Shown: positions 38,158 through 46,608 of the stretch, in pieces
Numbering within the stretch: position 1 is the stretch's first letter
Layout of the letters: every line of letters starts with the position of its first letter
DNA from: a virus
Length of the DNA stretch: 47,225 nt
Virus record (IMG/VR): IMGVR_UViG_3300037264_000723
Coordinates: 1-47,225 of that record
Direction: 5' to 3' (one strand)
Translations under genes and position numbers: made by a program
Notes under the pieces: generated by a model
What the model was told of the DNA's origin: nothing
Seen by the model: only the letters and a program-made list of their open reading frames with translations
Database searches by the model: none

Positions 38158-39578
38158 GGAGGAAGCACCTCCACGTCCGCATAGGCCCCGAGGATGACGG
38201 GCTTGATCGGATCGGTGACGGCGATATGAAACGTCCGGTCATGAAACCGTCCCAGCCTTCGCCAGATGGCGCGGTAGCGGTAGCGCCCGATAGGCCCCAT
38301 GCCACGCCAATGTTCGTTCGACCACGTTCTGCCCCCATCATCGGACCACCGGAGCATGATCTGCGGATCATTGCCCTGTCCGGTCGTGAGCCCCGTACCG
38401 GCCTCGATATCGACCTGGAACCGTGGCATCCCCATCCGTGCTGTCGAACGAAAGAACGGGGCTGCGTAGGCGTCGAACCGGATCGTTGAACTATCATCCG
38501 TATAGACAGAGTGGGTCAGCTTGAACATGCCGCCATTGCGGTCGCCAACAATCCAAAACCCATAAATGTTGACGGCAGAGAACGCATTCCACCAGCTCGT
38601 ATCCATGGCGTTCGTGCGCTTGCCGAAACTATCGCGCTCATGCCACAGACCCGTAGTGATGTCATAAGTCCAGCTCCACTCATCCTCAACCGATGTCATC
38701 GTGTAAAATTCATGCCCATCCTCGACGTGCGTAAACGCGCGGACGTTCTCCACGTCGGTTGCGTCGTTCAGCACCTTCGCGACTGCATCGCTTGATATGG
38801 GCCGGGGCGTATAGCCAGCGGCGATGTAAACTACGCGATCATTGCCAATCCAGATCAGCGTGTTGGCAATTTTCACGATAGAGTGTCGCGCAATGCACCC
38901 GCGCTCGATGGAAACCGTCTGGATGCGTTCAAAGGCCGATTCTGCGTTGCCTGTCGTGTGCCAAATTTCGATGGAGCGCTCGCCGAAGGCCCATAGTTCC
39001 TGGTGATTTTCAATCACTCTCTGAAGCGGGTCGCTTTCGCTTTCGGCGGTCGCGAAGTCGAGGGCATCATAATCCGCAGCGTCTCCCACTTCCGACCATT
39101 GAAACTGCCCCGTCTCGTCTGGAACGCTATGAGTGAAATACCCATCTAGAAATGCAACCGACGATGAGCCAAGAAAGTCCGCGTCGTTGATTTCCGCGTA
39201 AGACGCAACGCTCACCGTATAGATGTACGCTTGAGGATTCGCGGAAATGACGATTTGCTCGCCGTTATCCGCCCATATCACTGGGTCCTCGCCGGCCACA
39301 ATTCCAATTTCAGTTTCAGTCCCGTCCGATGCAACGCTGTAGAGCTTGTTGTCGAAGACGGTATAGAGAATGTCCCCTACACGATGACTCCCTCGGCAAA
39401 TGCCGGAATTGGTGGACCATCGCACCATGCCGAAGCGCGGCGAAAGCACGATAGGCCCCTTGGTCATTCCAACCGGGGGGGCTGTCTGAGCATACCAGTT
39501 CACAAGCCGCTGCGAACTCCACGGCGGGGACCGGGAGTTGAACGAGTGCAGCCCGAATGGGATCGCCAGCGTTTCCAT
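38154..39578 (-). CDS. Tail accessory factor, P22 gp10-like (DNA stabilisation)
   Basis: 474 aa of blade-like beta repeats. SQRLVNWYAQTAPP at the start, VISANPQAYIYTV, and AAYDALDFATAESESDPLQR then ELWAFGERSIEIWHTTG are the signature of P22 gp10-like head-completion/tail hub proteins (quoted in parts). It seals the portal after packaging. Beside the gp4-like gene, as in P22-like phages. Confidence 0.85.
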   Translation of the reverse strand: METLAIPFGLHSFNSRSPPWSSQRLVNWYAQTAPPVGMTKGPIVLSPRFGMVRWSTNSGICRGSHRVGDILYTVFDNKLYSVASDGTETEIGIVAGEDPVIWADNGEQIVISANPQAYIYTVSVASYAEINDADFLGSSSVAFLDGYFTHSVPDETGQFQWSEVGDAADYDALDFATAESESDPLQRVIENHQELWAFGERSIEIWHTTGNAESAFERIQTVSIERGCIARHSIVKIANTLIWIGNDRVVYIAAGYTPRPISSDAVAKVLNDATDVENVRAFTHVEDGHEFYTMTSVEDEWSWTYDITTGLWHERDSFGKRTNAMDTSWWNAFSAVNIYGFWIVGDRNGGMFKLTHSVYTDDSSTIRFDAYAAPFFRSTARMGMPRFQVDIEAGTGLTTGQGNDPQIMLRWSDDGGRTWSNEHWRGMGPIGRYRYRAIWRRLGRFHDRTFHIAVTDPIKPVILGAYADVEVLPP

Positions 39579-40525
39579 TATGGTCCCATGTTCGGCTGGA
39601 AGAAGACTGAGCCGTATTCCCGGTCAAACCCAAGGAGCTTTTCCTTCATCCCGAGCGCATCCATGCGAAGCTGGACACGCTCTTGAAGTGGGAACGAGTG
39701 GCGATAGGACAGCCGATAGGCGAGATTGAACGCCAGCGGCTCAAGCCATTCGACCGGAAAATCCGCATTGTTCGTCAGCGTGTCGAAATCCTCGATTAGC
39801 CTCTCGCCCGTGAAGCGCAGCGTATCCGTTGAATTGTCCGACGTGGGCCAGACGTAGAGATAGCCGTTATCTCTCTGCGGGTCGTAGTAGATGTTCGTCA
39901 CGGGGCCGTCCGAATCCTTGTTGGGAAGCCTAAAATAATCCGGCCGCTCCAGAATTTGTGCCTCCGTCTCGATCCCATCCTCATCGCGTCTCATGCAATG
40001 CAGGATGCGATTGGGGCGGTTGAGTTTGGTTGTATAGCCGTAGACCGTGTTCCCCGACGCCGCCGCCGCTGTGAGGGCCACGGCGATTGTCGCTGTCCCG
40101 CCAGCCGGAGCCCCACTGATCGTGGTCCATTGCACGGTGCCGTCGTCAAGCTCGATGCCAATTCTGTCGGATGCTGCAAGCCCTGTGATGCTTGTAAGCG
40201 AGATGACCGTTTGGCCCGCCGCCTCGTCCGCTGAAATCGTGGTCTGCACGATATCGGTCACAAGCGCATGATGGTCCGTGCTTGTTGAGGCTATGTCGTA
40301 TTTCTGCGTCCCCTCGACCAGAAACAGCCCGCACTCGGTCTTGCTCCATAGATGCAGGCCATCTGCCATCCAGGCTTTGGTCATCGTGTTGAGAACGGAA
40401 CGGCCTTCCTGGGCCTGCTGATTGGTCAACGCTTCTTCTTCAACGCCGACGCGAATGATTGCGTACGCATCCGTGATGATCTGGAGGCACGTTTGGTTGA
40501 AATTGACACTGCCGCTCGTCGTCAT
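39578..40525 (-). CDS. Head-completion protein, P22 gp4-like
   Basis: 315 aa. NQTCLQIITDAYAIIRVGVE and GRSVLNTMTKAWMADGLHLW form the helical start typical of gp4-like adaptors. A beta insert (ISADEAAGQTVISLTSITGL) follows, and the end has PVEWLEPLAFNLAYRLSYRH. Together with the gp10-like protein it connects portal and tail. Confidence 0.8.
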   Translation of the reverse strand: MTTSGSVNFNQTCLQIITDAYAIIRVGVEEEALTNQQAQEGRSVLNTMTKAWMADGLHLWSKTECGLFLVEGTQKYDIASTSTDHHALVTDIVQTTISADEAAGQTVISLTSITGLAASDRIGIELDDGTVQWTTISGAPAGGTATIAVALTAAAASGNTVYGYTTKLNRPNRILHCMRRDEDGIETEAQILERPDYFRLPNKDSDGPVTNIYYDPQRDNGYLYVWPTSDNSTDTLRFTGERLIEDFDTLTNNADFPVEWLEPLAFNLAYRLSYRHSFPLQERVQLRMDALGMKEKLLGFDREYGSVFFQPNMGP

Positions 40526-40768
40526 CTACAGATCGTCCGCCGTGATTTCGTTGTCGCCCAGAAACACATTCTCCGGCTTTGGATTGCCGAAGGGGATGGA
40601 TTGATCGTCAGTCACGCCCCGGACAAAATCCTGTGGGTGACGGGGCTCATAGACGCGGTTCCAGACCAAGAGCCCGTTCCACTCGCGCATGATTTCAGAT
40701 GCCGGAACCTTGAAACCAGTGCGCTGGCACCAAACGAAATAATCTCCGGGTTTCAGCTTCGTCCGCAT
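40526..40768 (-). CDS. Conserved small phage structural protein, 80 aa
   Basis: PGDYFVWCQRTGFKVPASEI, then EWNGLLVWNRVYEPRHPQDF, follows a strongly conserved family of podovirus proteins between tail hub and fibre genes. The WEPRHPQD-type motif is diagnostic in my memory; function not known. Confidence 0.75.
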   Translation of the reverse strand: MRTKLKPGDYFVWCQRTGFKVPASEIMREWNGLLVWNRVYEPRHPQDFVRGVTDDQSIPFGNPKPENVFLGDNEITADDL

Positions 40769-40769
40769 G

Positions 40770-41012
40770 TCACCGGCCTCTACTGTTGGTTCGGCCTGAC
40801 CGATAATGCCTCAATTGCATGGCGCGGTAAAACATGGAACTTTCAATTCTTGTGGCATCTGCGGCTGGCGGGGCCGCCACGAACCCAGAGTACAGCCACA
40901 GCAAATGGTACATGTCGCCCACGTCGATTGTTCCGTCCGGCGATGGCACGGCTGGCATAGTACCATCGTCCATGTCCATAATCGAGAAGCGCTTTGACAC
41001 CGTGTCGATCAT
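40770..41012 (-). CDS. Conserved small phage protein, 80 aa
   Basis: RFSIMDMDDGTMPAVPSPDG, then YHLLWLYSGF, resembles a small protein common next to the preceding one in alphaproteobacterial phages. Function unknown. Confidence 0.65.
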   Translation of the reverse strand: MIDTVSKRFSIMDMDDGTMPAVPSPDGTIDVGDMYHLLWLYSGFVAAPPAADATRIESSMFYRAMQLRHYRSGRTNSRGR

Positions 41013-43043
41013 TTACGGTCCACTCGCAAGTTCGCCGCGCACTGCTGTCACCCCGTCATCGCTGACGGTAGATTTCTGGTCCACTGTCACTGCATCATCG
41101 GCATAAAGGCTAAACGTCGTAGCCGTCTGCGTCCGCCGGTTGCGGAATTGCTTGTAGAGGTAGTCGATCTTCGTCATCGCATCAGGATTGACCGGGGGCG
41201 CTCCTTGGGCCGGTTCTCCGCGTGCATCGTCCAAGAGCGCGAGAATTGCCGCAACCTCGGTATCCACCGCCGCCAGGATCGCGGCAATTTCCGTGTCGAG
41301 GAAGTCATCTATCGTATTGACCGACGTTTGCGATGCGCGGCTTGATGTAGTCGCGTCGAGGTTTGCGAGGCGCACGTCCCCGAGTGCTGTTAAGCCAGCG
41401 CCGGCCGCGCCGATATCATCCGTCTGCGCTTCGATGGCGGCGATGTCTGCCGATACGGTCGCGCCAGCAGGTGCCCCCAAGCGGGCGAAACTATCGCCGG
41501 TCTGCACGGTGTTCCCGGTGTAGGTCGTGAGCGTGGATAGAGTGCCGATTATGTCGCCCGTGATGCTCCCCCGGATCGGCACACCGCCGCCGGCTGCCGC
41601 TTCAATGCCATCGCCGCCCGCACCACCGCCGCCTGTCGCAAGCAATCCGTTGCCCGTGCCTGTACCTGTAACCACAAACCCGCTGCCATTGGTCGAAGCC
41701 GCGACCGCGTTGATTGCGTTGCCCGTGGCTCCTGCCCCCGACGCTGCATTAATGCCGTGCCCTACGCCCCCACCCGTGGCTCGAATACCATCGCTGGTCG
41801 TGGCCCCGCCTGTGGCGTTGACGCCGTGTTTGGTAGTGCCCGTGCCGGCGAATGTCGCGCCGTGTCCCGAGGTTGCGACCACCGTCAAAATCGCATCGCC
41901 GGAAACGGAATCGACCTTGATGCCGTTACCCGATCCAGTACCCGTGGCTTGCAGGCCCGTTCCGTTCGTCGAGGCCGCGACTGCCCTGAGACCGTCGCCA
42001 GTCGCGCCCGAGCCGGATGTTGCAAGGATACCGTGGCCGACGCCACCGCCAAGCGCGTTAATGCCATGCGATGTGGTGGCCCCACCGGCTGCATGTATTC
42101 CATGCGCCGTCGTGCCTGTTGCGACCGCACTGATCGCATGGCCCGAAGTCGTGGTGATGTTGATGCCATTGCCGCTTGCGGAGCCGCCCGTGACTTGGAT
42201 TCCATGCGCCGCCGCACCGCCACCACCAACGGCGCGGATACCCATGCCCACACCGCCACCCGTCGCAATGATGCCGTCCGATGTTGTCGCGCCGCCTGTG
42301 GCAACAATGCCGTGCATCGTTGTTCCGGTCGCTACGGCATGAATGGCGTGCCCGCTTGTCGTCGTGATTCTAAATCCAGCCCCGGACGTTGAGCCGCCAA
42401 GAACATACAATCCTTCCCCAGTCGTCGGACTACCGACAAGCCGCGCACCGTTGAAGCTCGTTCCGGTGGCTGTTGCGATAATTCCATGCCCGCTGGTCGC
42501 GCCTGCACTGATCGTAACGCCATTGCCTGTCGCACCTCCGGTAATCAGTTCCCCAGAGCCCGTCCCGTTGCCGGTGATCGTCAGCGCCGCCGTGTTGGAA
42601 CTCTGGCTCACTACAGATAGGCGCGAGAGTGCGAGCGTGGCCGTACTGGAACCGAGCGTTCCGCCATGAGACACGGCATCGGCCAGCGTCACGCCGCCGC
42701 TTGTCACGGTCGCAGTTTGGCCGCTTGTCGTGTCGCGGCGGTATAGCTCAATCGTGCGCGTGACCGGAGCCATCGCCGCTTGCGTGATGTGGACGCAGTA
42801 TTCTTCGCTATCGGAGCCCGCCGCAATCGTCGTGTCTTCGTCAATCGTGAGCGAATAAACGCCAGGCATGTTCGCCGCGCTCAATTCAGCGACGGTCGGT
42901 GTCGTATAGATCGTCGCCGCACCGCCATTGCGGGAACGATACACCGTGAACGTGGTAAGCCCTGTCTCGCGCGTTTTCAGGTCGGTGCTGTCAACAGCAA
43001 CGAAATAGATGAGTTGGTCCAACTTGCCGCTCGGTATTCTCAT
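41013..43043 (-). CDS. Glycine-rich repeat (beta-helix) fibre/appendage protein
   Basis: 676 aa. Residues about 130-490 consist of imperfect repeats such as ATGGATTSDGIIATGGG and GVGHGILATSGSGATGDG, a pattern that builds glycine-rich beta helices. The N-terminal part is a beta domain; the C-terminal part has heptad-like helices (TEIAAILAAVDTEVAAILAL). Likely a trimeric tail appendage. The ATG is set by an ATGA overlap. Confidence 0.7.
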   Translation of the reverse strand: MRIPSGKLDQLIYFVAVDSTDLKTRETGLTTFTVYRSRNGGAATIYTTPTVAELSAANMPGVYSLTIDEDTTIAAGSDSEEYCVHITQAAMAPVTRTIELYRRDTTSGQTATVTSGGVTLADAVSHGGTLGSSTATLALSRLSVVSQSSNTAALTITGNGTGSGELITGGATGNGVTISAGATSGHGIIATATGTSFNGARLVGSPTTGEGLYVLGGSTSGAGFRITTTSGHAIHAVATGTTMHGIVATGGATTSDGIIATGGGVGMGIRAVGGGGAAAHGIQVTGGSASGNGINITTTSGHAISAVATGTTAHGIHAAGGATTSHGINALGGGVGHGILATSGSGATGDGLRAVAASTNGTGLQATGTGSGNGIKVDSVSGDAILTVVATSGHGATFAGTGTTKHGVNATGGATTSDGIRATGGGVGHGINAASGAGATGNAINAVAASTNGSGFVVTGTGTGNGLLATGGGGAGGDGIEAAAGGGVPIRGSITGDIIGTLSTLTTYTGNTVQTGDSFARLGAPAGATVSADIAAIEAQTDDIGAAGAGLTALGDVRLANLDATTSSRASQTSVNTIDDFLDTEIAAILAAVDTEVAAILALLDDARGEPAQGAPPVNPDAMTKIDYLYKQFRNRRTQTATTFSLYADDAVTVDQKSTVSDDGVTAVRGELASGP
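41580..42560. repeat. Degenerate tandem coding repeats
   Basis: About 1 kb of short GC-rich repeats of 36-45 nt encoding the glycine-rich beta-helix units. Many near-identical segments (for example encoding ATGGATTSDG and GGGVGHGI) can recombine, so copy number may vary. Confidence 0.75.
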
Positions 43044-43882
43044 GCGGCCTCTCTCCAATCATCGCGACACGTTACGCCGCGCTCGATGGTGTGGAGGGTC
43101 TGCGGAACCCGCGCGCCCTCGCCTGTGTCGCCCATGCCCTCGCCAATATGATGCAGGCCGCCAGGACCTGTTACTGGCGTTGTCGCCACTGACCGCAGAA
43201 CCAGATACGTCCGCGCGCTGTCTCTGCCGCTCGCCGTCGTGCAGGCCCAAGCTTGGTTGGCCGTTGCCGTGACGGTCTTATACTGCGACACGCACGACAT
43301 GGTGGACGCATCGGCACCGCCATCCGCAAGTCTCGTGATAATCAATGACCAACTACCGCTATCCGTATCGGAATCGGCGATCACTATATCGTCGGTCTCA
43401 ATTGCAGCAGCGCCAAAGATGATATCGCCGCTTGTGACCGAGACTGTTGGCGCACTGTGCGTTTGCGTGTTGCCGGTCGATCCTGTCGTTTCTGCGGCGA
43501 TGAAAGAGATAGTCTCGCCTGCGCCCGGCCGAACCCTGTAGACCTGAATAGCTTTCTGGCTTGTGTCTACAAGAAATTTAGTAGCTACAGCCTCATTGCG
43601 AGTATCGGTTATCGGGATTGTACAAAAGTTGCACGTCGCGCCAGCCCCGGCGGCACCGGGATCATAGGTTACGTCCGCCCGTTGCACCCCATTTATTACA
43701 GGCGTACCATTTTGCTGCGCTGCTGGATTGTCAAATGGAGTTGTACCTGCCCCGGCGTCGTTCGACCCAGCAAGGATGGCAACAAGCCAATCGCCGCTTT
43801 GAACGCTAATAGCCGCAGTGCTAAGCGTTTGGTCGGAAGTTATACTGGTGGCGTTACCAATATCTGTAATTGTTGCGGCCAT
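43040..43882 (-). CDS. Beta-rich structural protein, 280 aa
   Basis: Begins MAATITDIGNATSITSDQTL, then SVQSGDWLVAILAGSND, and has a cysteine pair (CNFC). The pattern resembles phage virion proteins of beta-sandwich type, with ASGRDSARTYLVLR near the end. No enzyme motif. Confidence 0.6.
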   Translation of the reverse strand: MAATITDIGNATSITSDQTLSTAAISVQSGDWLVAILAGSNDAGAGTTPFDNPAAQQNGTPVINGVQRADVTYDPGAAGAGATCNFCTIPITDTRNEAVATKFLVDTSQKAIQVYRVRPGAGETISFIAAETTGSTGNTQTHSAPTVSVTSGDIIFGAAAIETDDIVIADSDTDSGSWSLIITRLADGGADASTMSCVSQYKTVTATANQAWACTTASGRDSARTYLVLRSVATTPVTGPGGLHHIGEGMGDTGEGARVPQTLHTIERGVTCRDDWREAA

Positions 43883-43912
43883 CTTGCTTCTCTGCCGCGA
43901 CGGGCTGCGGTT

Positions 43913-44440
43913 TTAGTTCAGAACGTCAGCGATCGAGGGAGCGCCGCCACCAAGCACGACGATGTCAACGCCCATGTCGCTTTCAAACCCTGGGCCGGAG
44001 ATATCCACCACAACCATGCGGTAGTCGTTGCCGCGCGCACGCTGGAATGTGATCGTGTACTCTGACGGATCATACCAGGGGAGCCAGATTTTATCGTTGC
44101 CGGGCTCGAAATCAGCAATCGCATCCCGCGCGCCGCCCGTATTGCGGCTCGCCGACATGGAGCCGAAGTGGAACCGATCCGCGCCGGTTCCGCCATATCC
44201 GGTCTCGTGCGTGGCGGCGGAAAAACTAATCACGTCGTTTCCGTTGTCGCCGTACATTTCGTCGCCCTGATCCAACCCGCCGTAGATCAAGTCGTCGCCG
44301 TCCAGGCCGTGAATGATATCTCGCCCGCGTGTTCCCTGAAGAGAGTCGTTGCCGGACGTGCCGTTGATGATCGACTGACCAGCCGCAGCCGAGAACGTCA
44401 CCGCGCAGAGAATAAGCGCAAGCCGTATTGTGTTTTTCAT
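43913..44440 (-). CDS. Secreted RTX-type calcium-binding protein
   Basis: 175 aa. An N-terminal signal peptide (MKNTIRLALILCAVTFSAAA) is followed by RTX nonapeptide repeats GGxGxDxLxG: NGTSGNDSLQGTRGRDIIHG and GLDGDDLIYGG, then YGGTGADRFHFG. Such repeats fold with calcium. Signal peptides are rare among virion proteins, so it may be exported by the infected host or anchor on the virion surface. A GGGAAGG site precedes the ATG. Confidence 0.8.
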   Translation of the reverse strand: MKNTIRLALILCAVTFSAAAGQSIINGTSGNDSLQGTRGRDIIHGLDGDDLIYGGLDQGDEMYGDNGNDVISFSAATHETGYGGTGADRFHFGSMSASRNTGGARDAIADFEPGNDKIWLPWYDPSEYTITFQRARGNDYRMVVVDISGPGFESDMGVDIVVLGGGAPSIADVLN

Positions 44441-44491
44441 TTTGGGTCCTTCCCTAGGTCAACGTAATTCGCCCCCGGCGAGAAAGTGGCA

Positions 44492-44590
44492 TCATCCGTC
44501 GATCTCCGCGCCGGCCAATTCCCCCTGCGCATCGCGCACCAATTTTACACGCCGCTTGCGTGGGGCGCTGTCCTGGGCTTGCGTCTCTCC
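44492..44590 (-). other. In-frame extension after an amber stop
   Basis: The TAG of the coiled-coil gene (44593-44591) is followed in the same frame by 32 sense codons ending in TGA. They encode APRKRRVKLVRDAQGELAGA, which looks like real coding sequence (KRRVKLVRDxxGE). Either amber readthrough makes a longer minor product, a TTG or GTG inside starts a short peptide, or a recent mutation split a longer gene. Confidence 0.5.
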
Positions 44591-45097
44591 CTATCTGGGC
44601 CGCGCCAGAACGCGAGACAGTTCGGCCTCCCGTTCGGCTTGCGCCGCCTTATCGGCAGCAGCACCCGCAGCCGTGGTTTTCGCATCGGCCGCTATCCGCT
44701 CTGCTCTGGCGAGCGCGTCGGTCGCCGCCTGTTCGCGGGTAGCAAATTCTGTCTCGCGCGCCTTGATGGACTCCGTGTCCTTCTCGATTTTGGTTTCGCG
44801 GGCGCGAACGCCTATCTCGCGCTGCTCGACTTGCTTTGCGCGTTCGTCAAGGGCCGCGTTCAAACGGGCGATTTCTGCCCGTTGGCCGTCAAAGCTGGAA
44901 TCGAGTGTTGCAAGGCCCGCCTCCCGCGCATCCTGCTCAGCGCTGCGGGCGTTGACGGCCTCAACCGCCGCATTCGCGTCATCGCGTGCCGCCTTGCACT
45001 TGACAAGGTAGTCGCGCGCTTTCGTCAGCGCATCCTTGTCCAGAGCGAGGTCGAGAAGCTGGGCGATGTTCTGTTCCGTCAGCCGGTCAAGCCGCAT
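44591..45097 (-). CDS. Coiled-coil protein, 168 aa
   Basis: Almost entirely helical: MRLDRLTEQNIAQLLDLALD, then EQREIGVRARETKIEKDTES and a long alanine-rich end. Probably a tail-fibre or head-associated filament. Ends at an amber codon followed by an in-frame extension. Its start overlaps the upstream stop (TGATG). Confidence 0.65.
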   Translation of the reverse strand: MRLDRLTEQNIAQLLDLALDKDALTKARDYLVKCKAARDDANAAVEAVNARSAEQDAREAGLATLDSSFDGQRAEIARLNAALDERAKQVEQREIGVRARETKIEKDTESIKARETEFATREQAATDALARAERIAADAKTTAAGAAADKAAQAEREAELSRVLARPR

Positions 45098-45474
45098 CAG
45101 CTTTTCTCCATCTCCAACAGGATGGTATACGAATCGCCCGCCGTGTGTCCCGTGGTTGTGAAAAGGATGTTCCCAGTCACGCCGGCCCCAGCGTTATTGT
45201 CCAGCCCTCCGAAGGGTTTGAAATCGAAGAACCCACTCCCCTGAAGCACCAGGGCGGTTACGTCGGTTGTCGCATCCCAAAGGATCGTTACCGACATGCC
45301 TACGATGTCGTACCACACGCGGGATATTCTCACCGTGGACGGAGCCCCGCTCAAACCTGAGGCCGTGACCTTCGCGACGGCGGCCTCTCCCGTCGCGTCC
45401 GACAGGTTCGTGAACTTCATCACGGCGTTGCGCGGACCATCAATGAGGGTCTGTGACGTTACGGCGTCAGCCAT
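45097..45474 (-). CDS. Conserved virion protein, 125 aa
   Basis: DGPRNAVMKFTNLSDATGEA, then TLVLQ-like strands and GDSYTILLEMEKS, belongs to a family I associate with capsid-adjacent genes in this phage group. Beta-rich; a decoration or completion protein is likely. Confidence 0.65.
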   Translation of the reverse strand: MADAVTSQTLIDGPRNAVMKFTNLSDATGEAAVAKVTASGLSGAPSTVRISRVWYDIVGMSVTILWDATTDVTALVLQGSGFFDFKPFGGLDNNAGAGVTGNILFTTTGHTAGDSYTILLEMEKS

Positions 45475-45489
45475 GCGGCGGCGCTCCTA

Positions 45490-46515
45490 TTACGTCGGGT
45501 TGACTGCTACGCCGGTTGTCGCCGCTGTCACCGTGCCGCCGTCAACGTGGATCTGCGCGCGTGTGGTGGCGTCGGTGCCCCACTCGGTAATCCCGACCAG
45601 GGACGAGTACGCGAAGATGAGCCCGCCACCAGATGACGCCGCCATTGTCGCCAGGCCCGACATGATCGTGGCCGTGGATTCCACCGCGCAGGCGAAGACG
45701 CACCGCTCAAAATACTGGAACCGGTCCATGTTGCCGGTGCCGGTCCCGATGATACCAAGCGGGGTAGCCGCGCTCGTCATAAAGGGGAACAGGCACTCAA
45801 TGAACCGGTTACGGGGGGTGGCCCCCGCGAACTCCAGCGAAGCATTCGCCGCCGTGCGGGTAACGGTATCCAGCCCGATCGTGCAGCGAACAAACAGGTT
45901 CTCGCCGCTGCCGCCCGAGCCGATCTTGAGTGACCGGCTGCCGGCGTCCTGTGCCGAGCCATCGTCGCCCATGCCGCCAAAATGCACGTTCTCGTAGACG
46001 TTGCGCGAGCCCGTATCAGTCCAGCAAATCTGCGCAGCGCCACCGGTGGAGAAGCCGTTGAAGGTCGAAATGTTGGCGAAGTAGCAGCCAGAGCCGGAAA
46101 CCGTAATGAAGTTGGCCGAACCGAACGTGGTGACGGTGTAGGTGCCGGTCGGAGGCGCGATGCGCGCTCGAGCCGCAAAGCTCGACGGCGCGGCGATACC
46201 AACCAGATGACAAGCGTTCTTCGACCACACCAGCGTGCCGGCCGTGACTGAAGAATCCACACCCTGCGCGAGCGCGAGAGAAAGCCGAGCCGTGCCGGAC
46301 GCGGCACCGTTGCCGATCAGGAAGCAAACGTCGTTCTTCCCGGCCGTCATCAGCGAGTGAGCTTTGTACAGCGTCGCGAGCGCCCTGTTGGGCTTGTTGC
46401 CGCGGTTCTGGTCGGACCCGCTTACCGGATCGACAAAGAAGTGCTTGCCGGTGAAGGCCATGCCGCCACCGAGCATTTCGGTGCCGTAACTAGAGACGGG
46501 AAAACGTTCGGCCAT
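45490..46515 (-). CDS. Structural protein next to capsid gene, 341 aa
   Basis: Begins MAERFPVSSYGTEMLGGGMA, then GKHFFVDPVSGSDQNRGNKP, a pattern seen in pectate-lyase-like beta-helix head or fibre proteins. Strands continue through AGATPRNRFIECLFPF. It lies directly after the major capsid gene and is likely a surface decoration or early tail protein. Not tied to a specific known function. Confidence 0.65.
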   Translation of the reverse strand: MAERFPVSSYGTEMLGGGMAFTGKHFFVDPVSGSDQNRGNKPNRALATLYKAHSLMTAGKNDVCFLIGNGAASGTARLSLALAQGVDSSVTAGTLVWSKNACHLVGIAAPSSFAARARIAPPTGTYTVTTFGSANFITVSGSGCYFANISTFNGFSTGGAAQICWTDTGSRNVYENVHFGGMGDDGSAQDAGSRSLKIGSGGSGENLFVRCTIGLDTVTRTAANASLEFAGATPRNRFIECLFPFMTSAATPLGIIGTGTGNMDRFQYFERCVFACAVESTATIMSGLATMAASSGGGLIFAYSSLVGITEWGTDATTRAQIHVDGGTVTAATTGVAVNPT

Positions 46516-46536
46516 TTTTATAATCTCCTAAAGTGC

Positions 46537-46584
46537 CGGGCGGCACAGGTGGAGAGCCCAGGCTTTACAAGCCCATGCCGCCCG
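46537..46584. terminator. Hairpin between capsid and following gene
   Basis: CGGGCGGCA (46537-46545) and TGCCGCCCG (46576-46584) form a perfect 9-bp stem with a 30-nt loop that itself contains a GGCTT/AAGCC stem. On the plus strand it is followed by ATTTTTC, a terminator signature; on the minus strand it precedes a ribosome site (AGGAGA), so it may reduce readthrough from the capsid gene or stabilise its mRNA. Confidence 0.6.
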
Positions 46585-46608
46585 ATTTTTCCTAACTAAT
46601 TCAAGAGC

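Noticed and set aside
41527-42342. Plus-strand 271-codon ORF with proline/alanine repeats
   Set aside because: Exact antisense of the glycine-rich repeat gene; proline repeats are the complement of glycine codons.
41580-42560. CRISPR-like array
   Set aside because: Repeats are contiguous, degenerate and in frame, with no unique spacers between conserved repeats; they are protein repeats.
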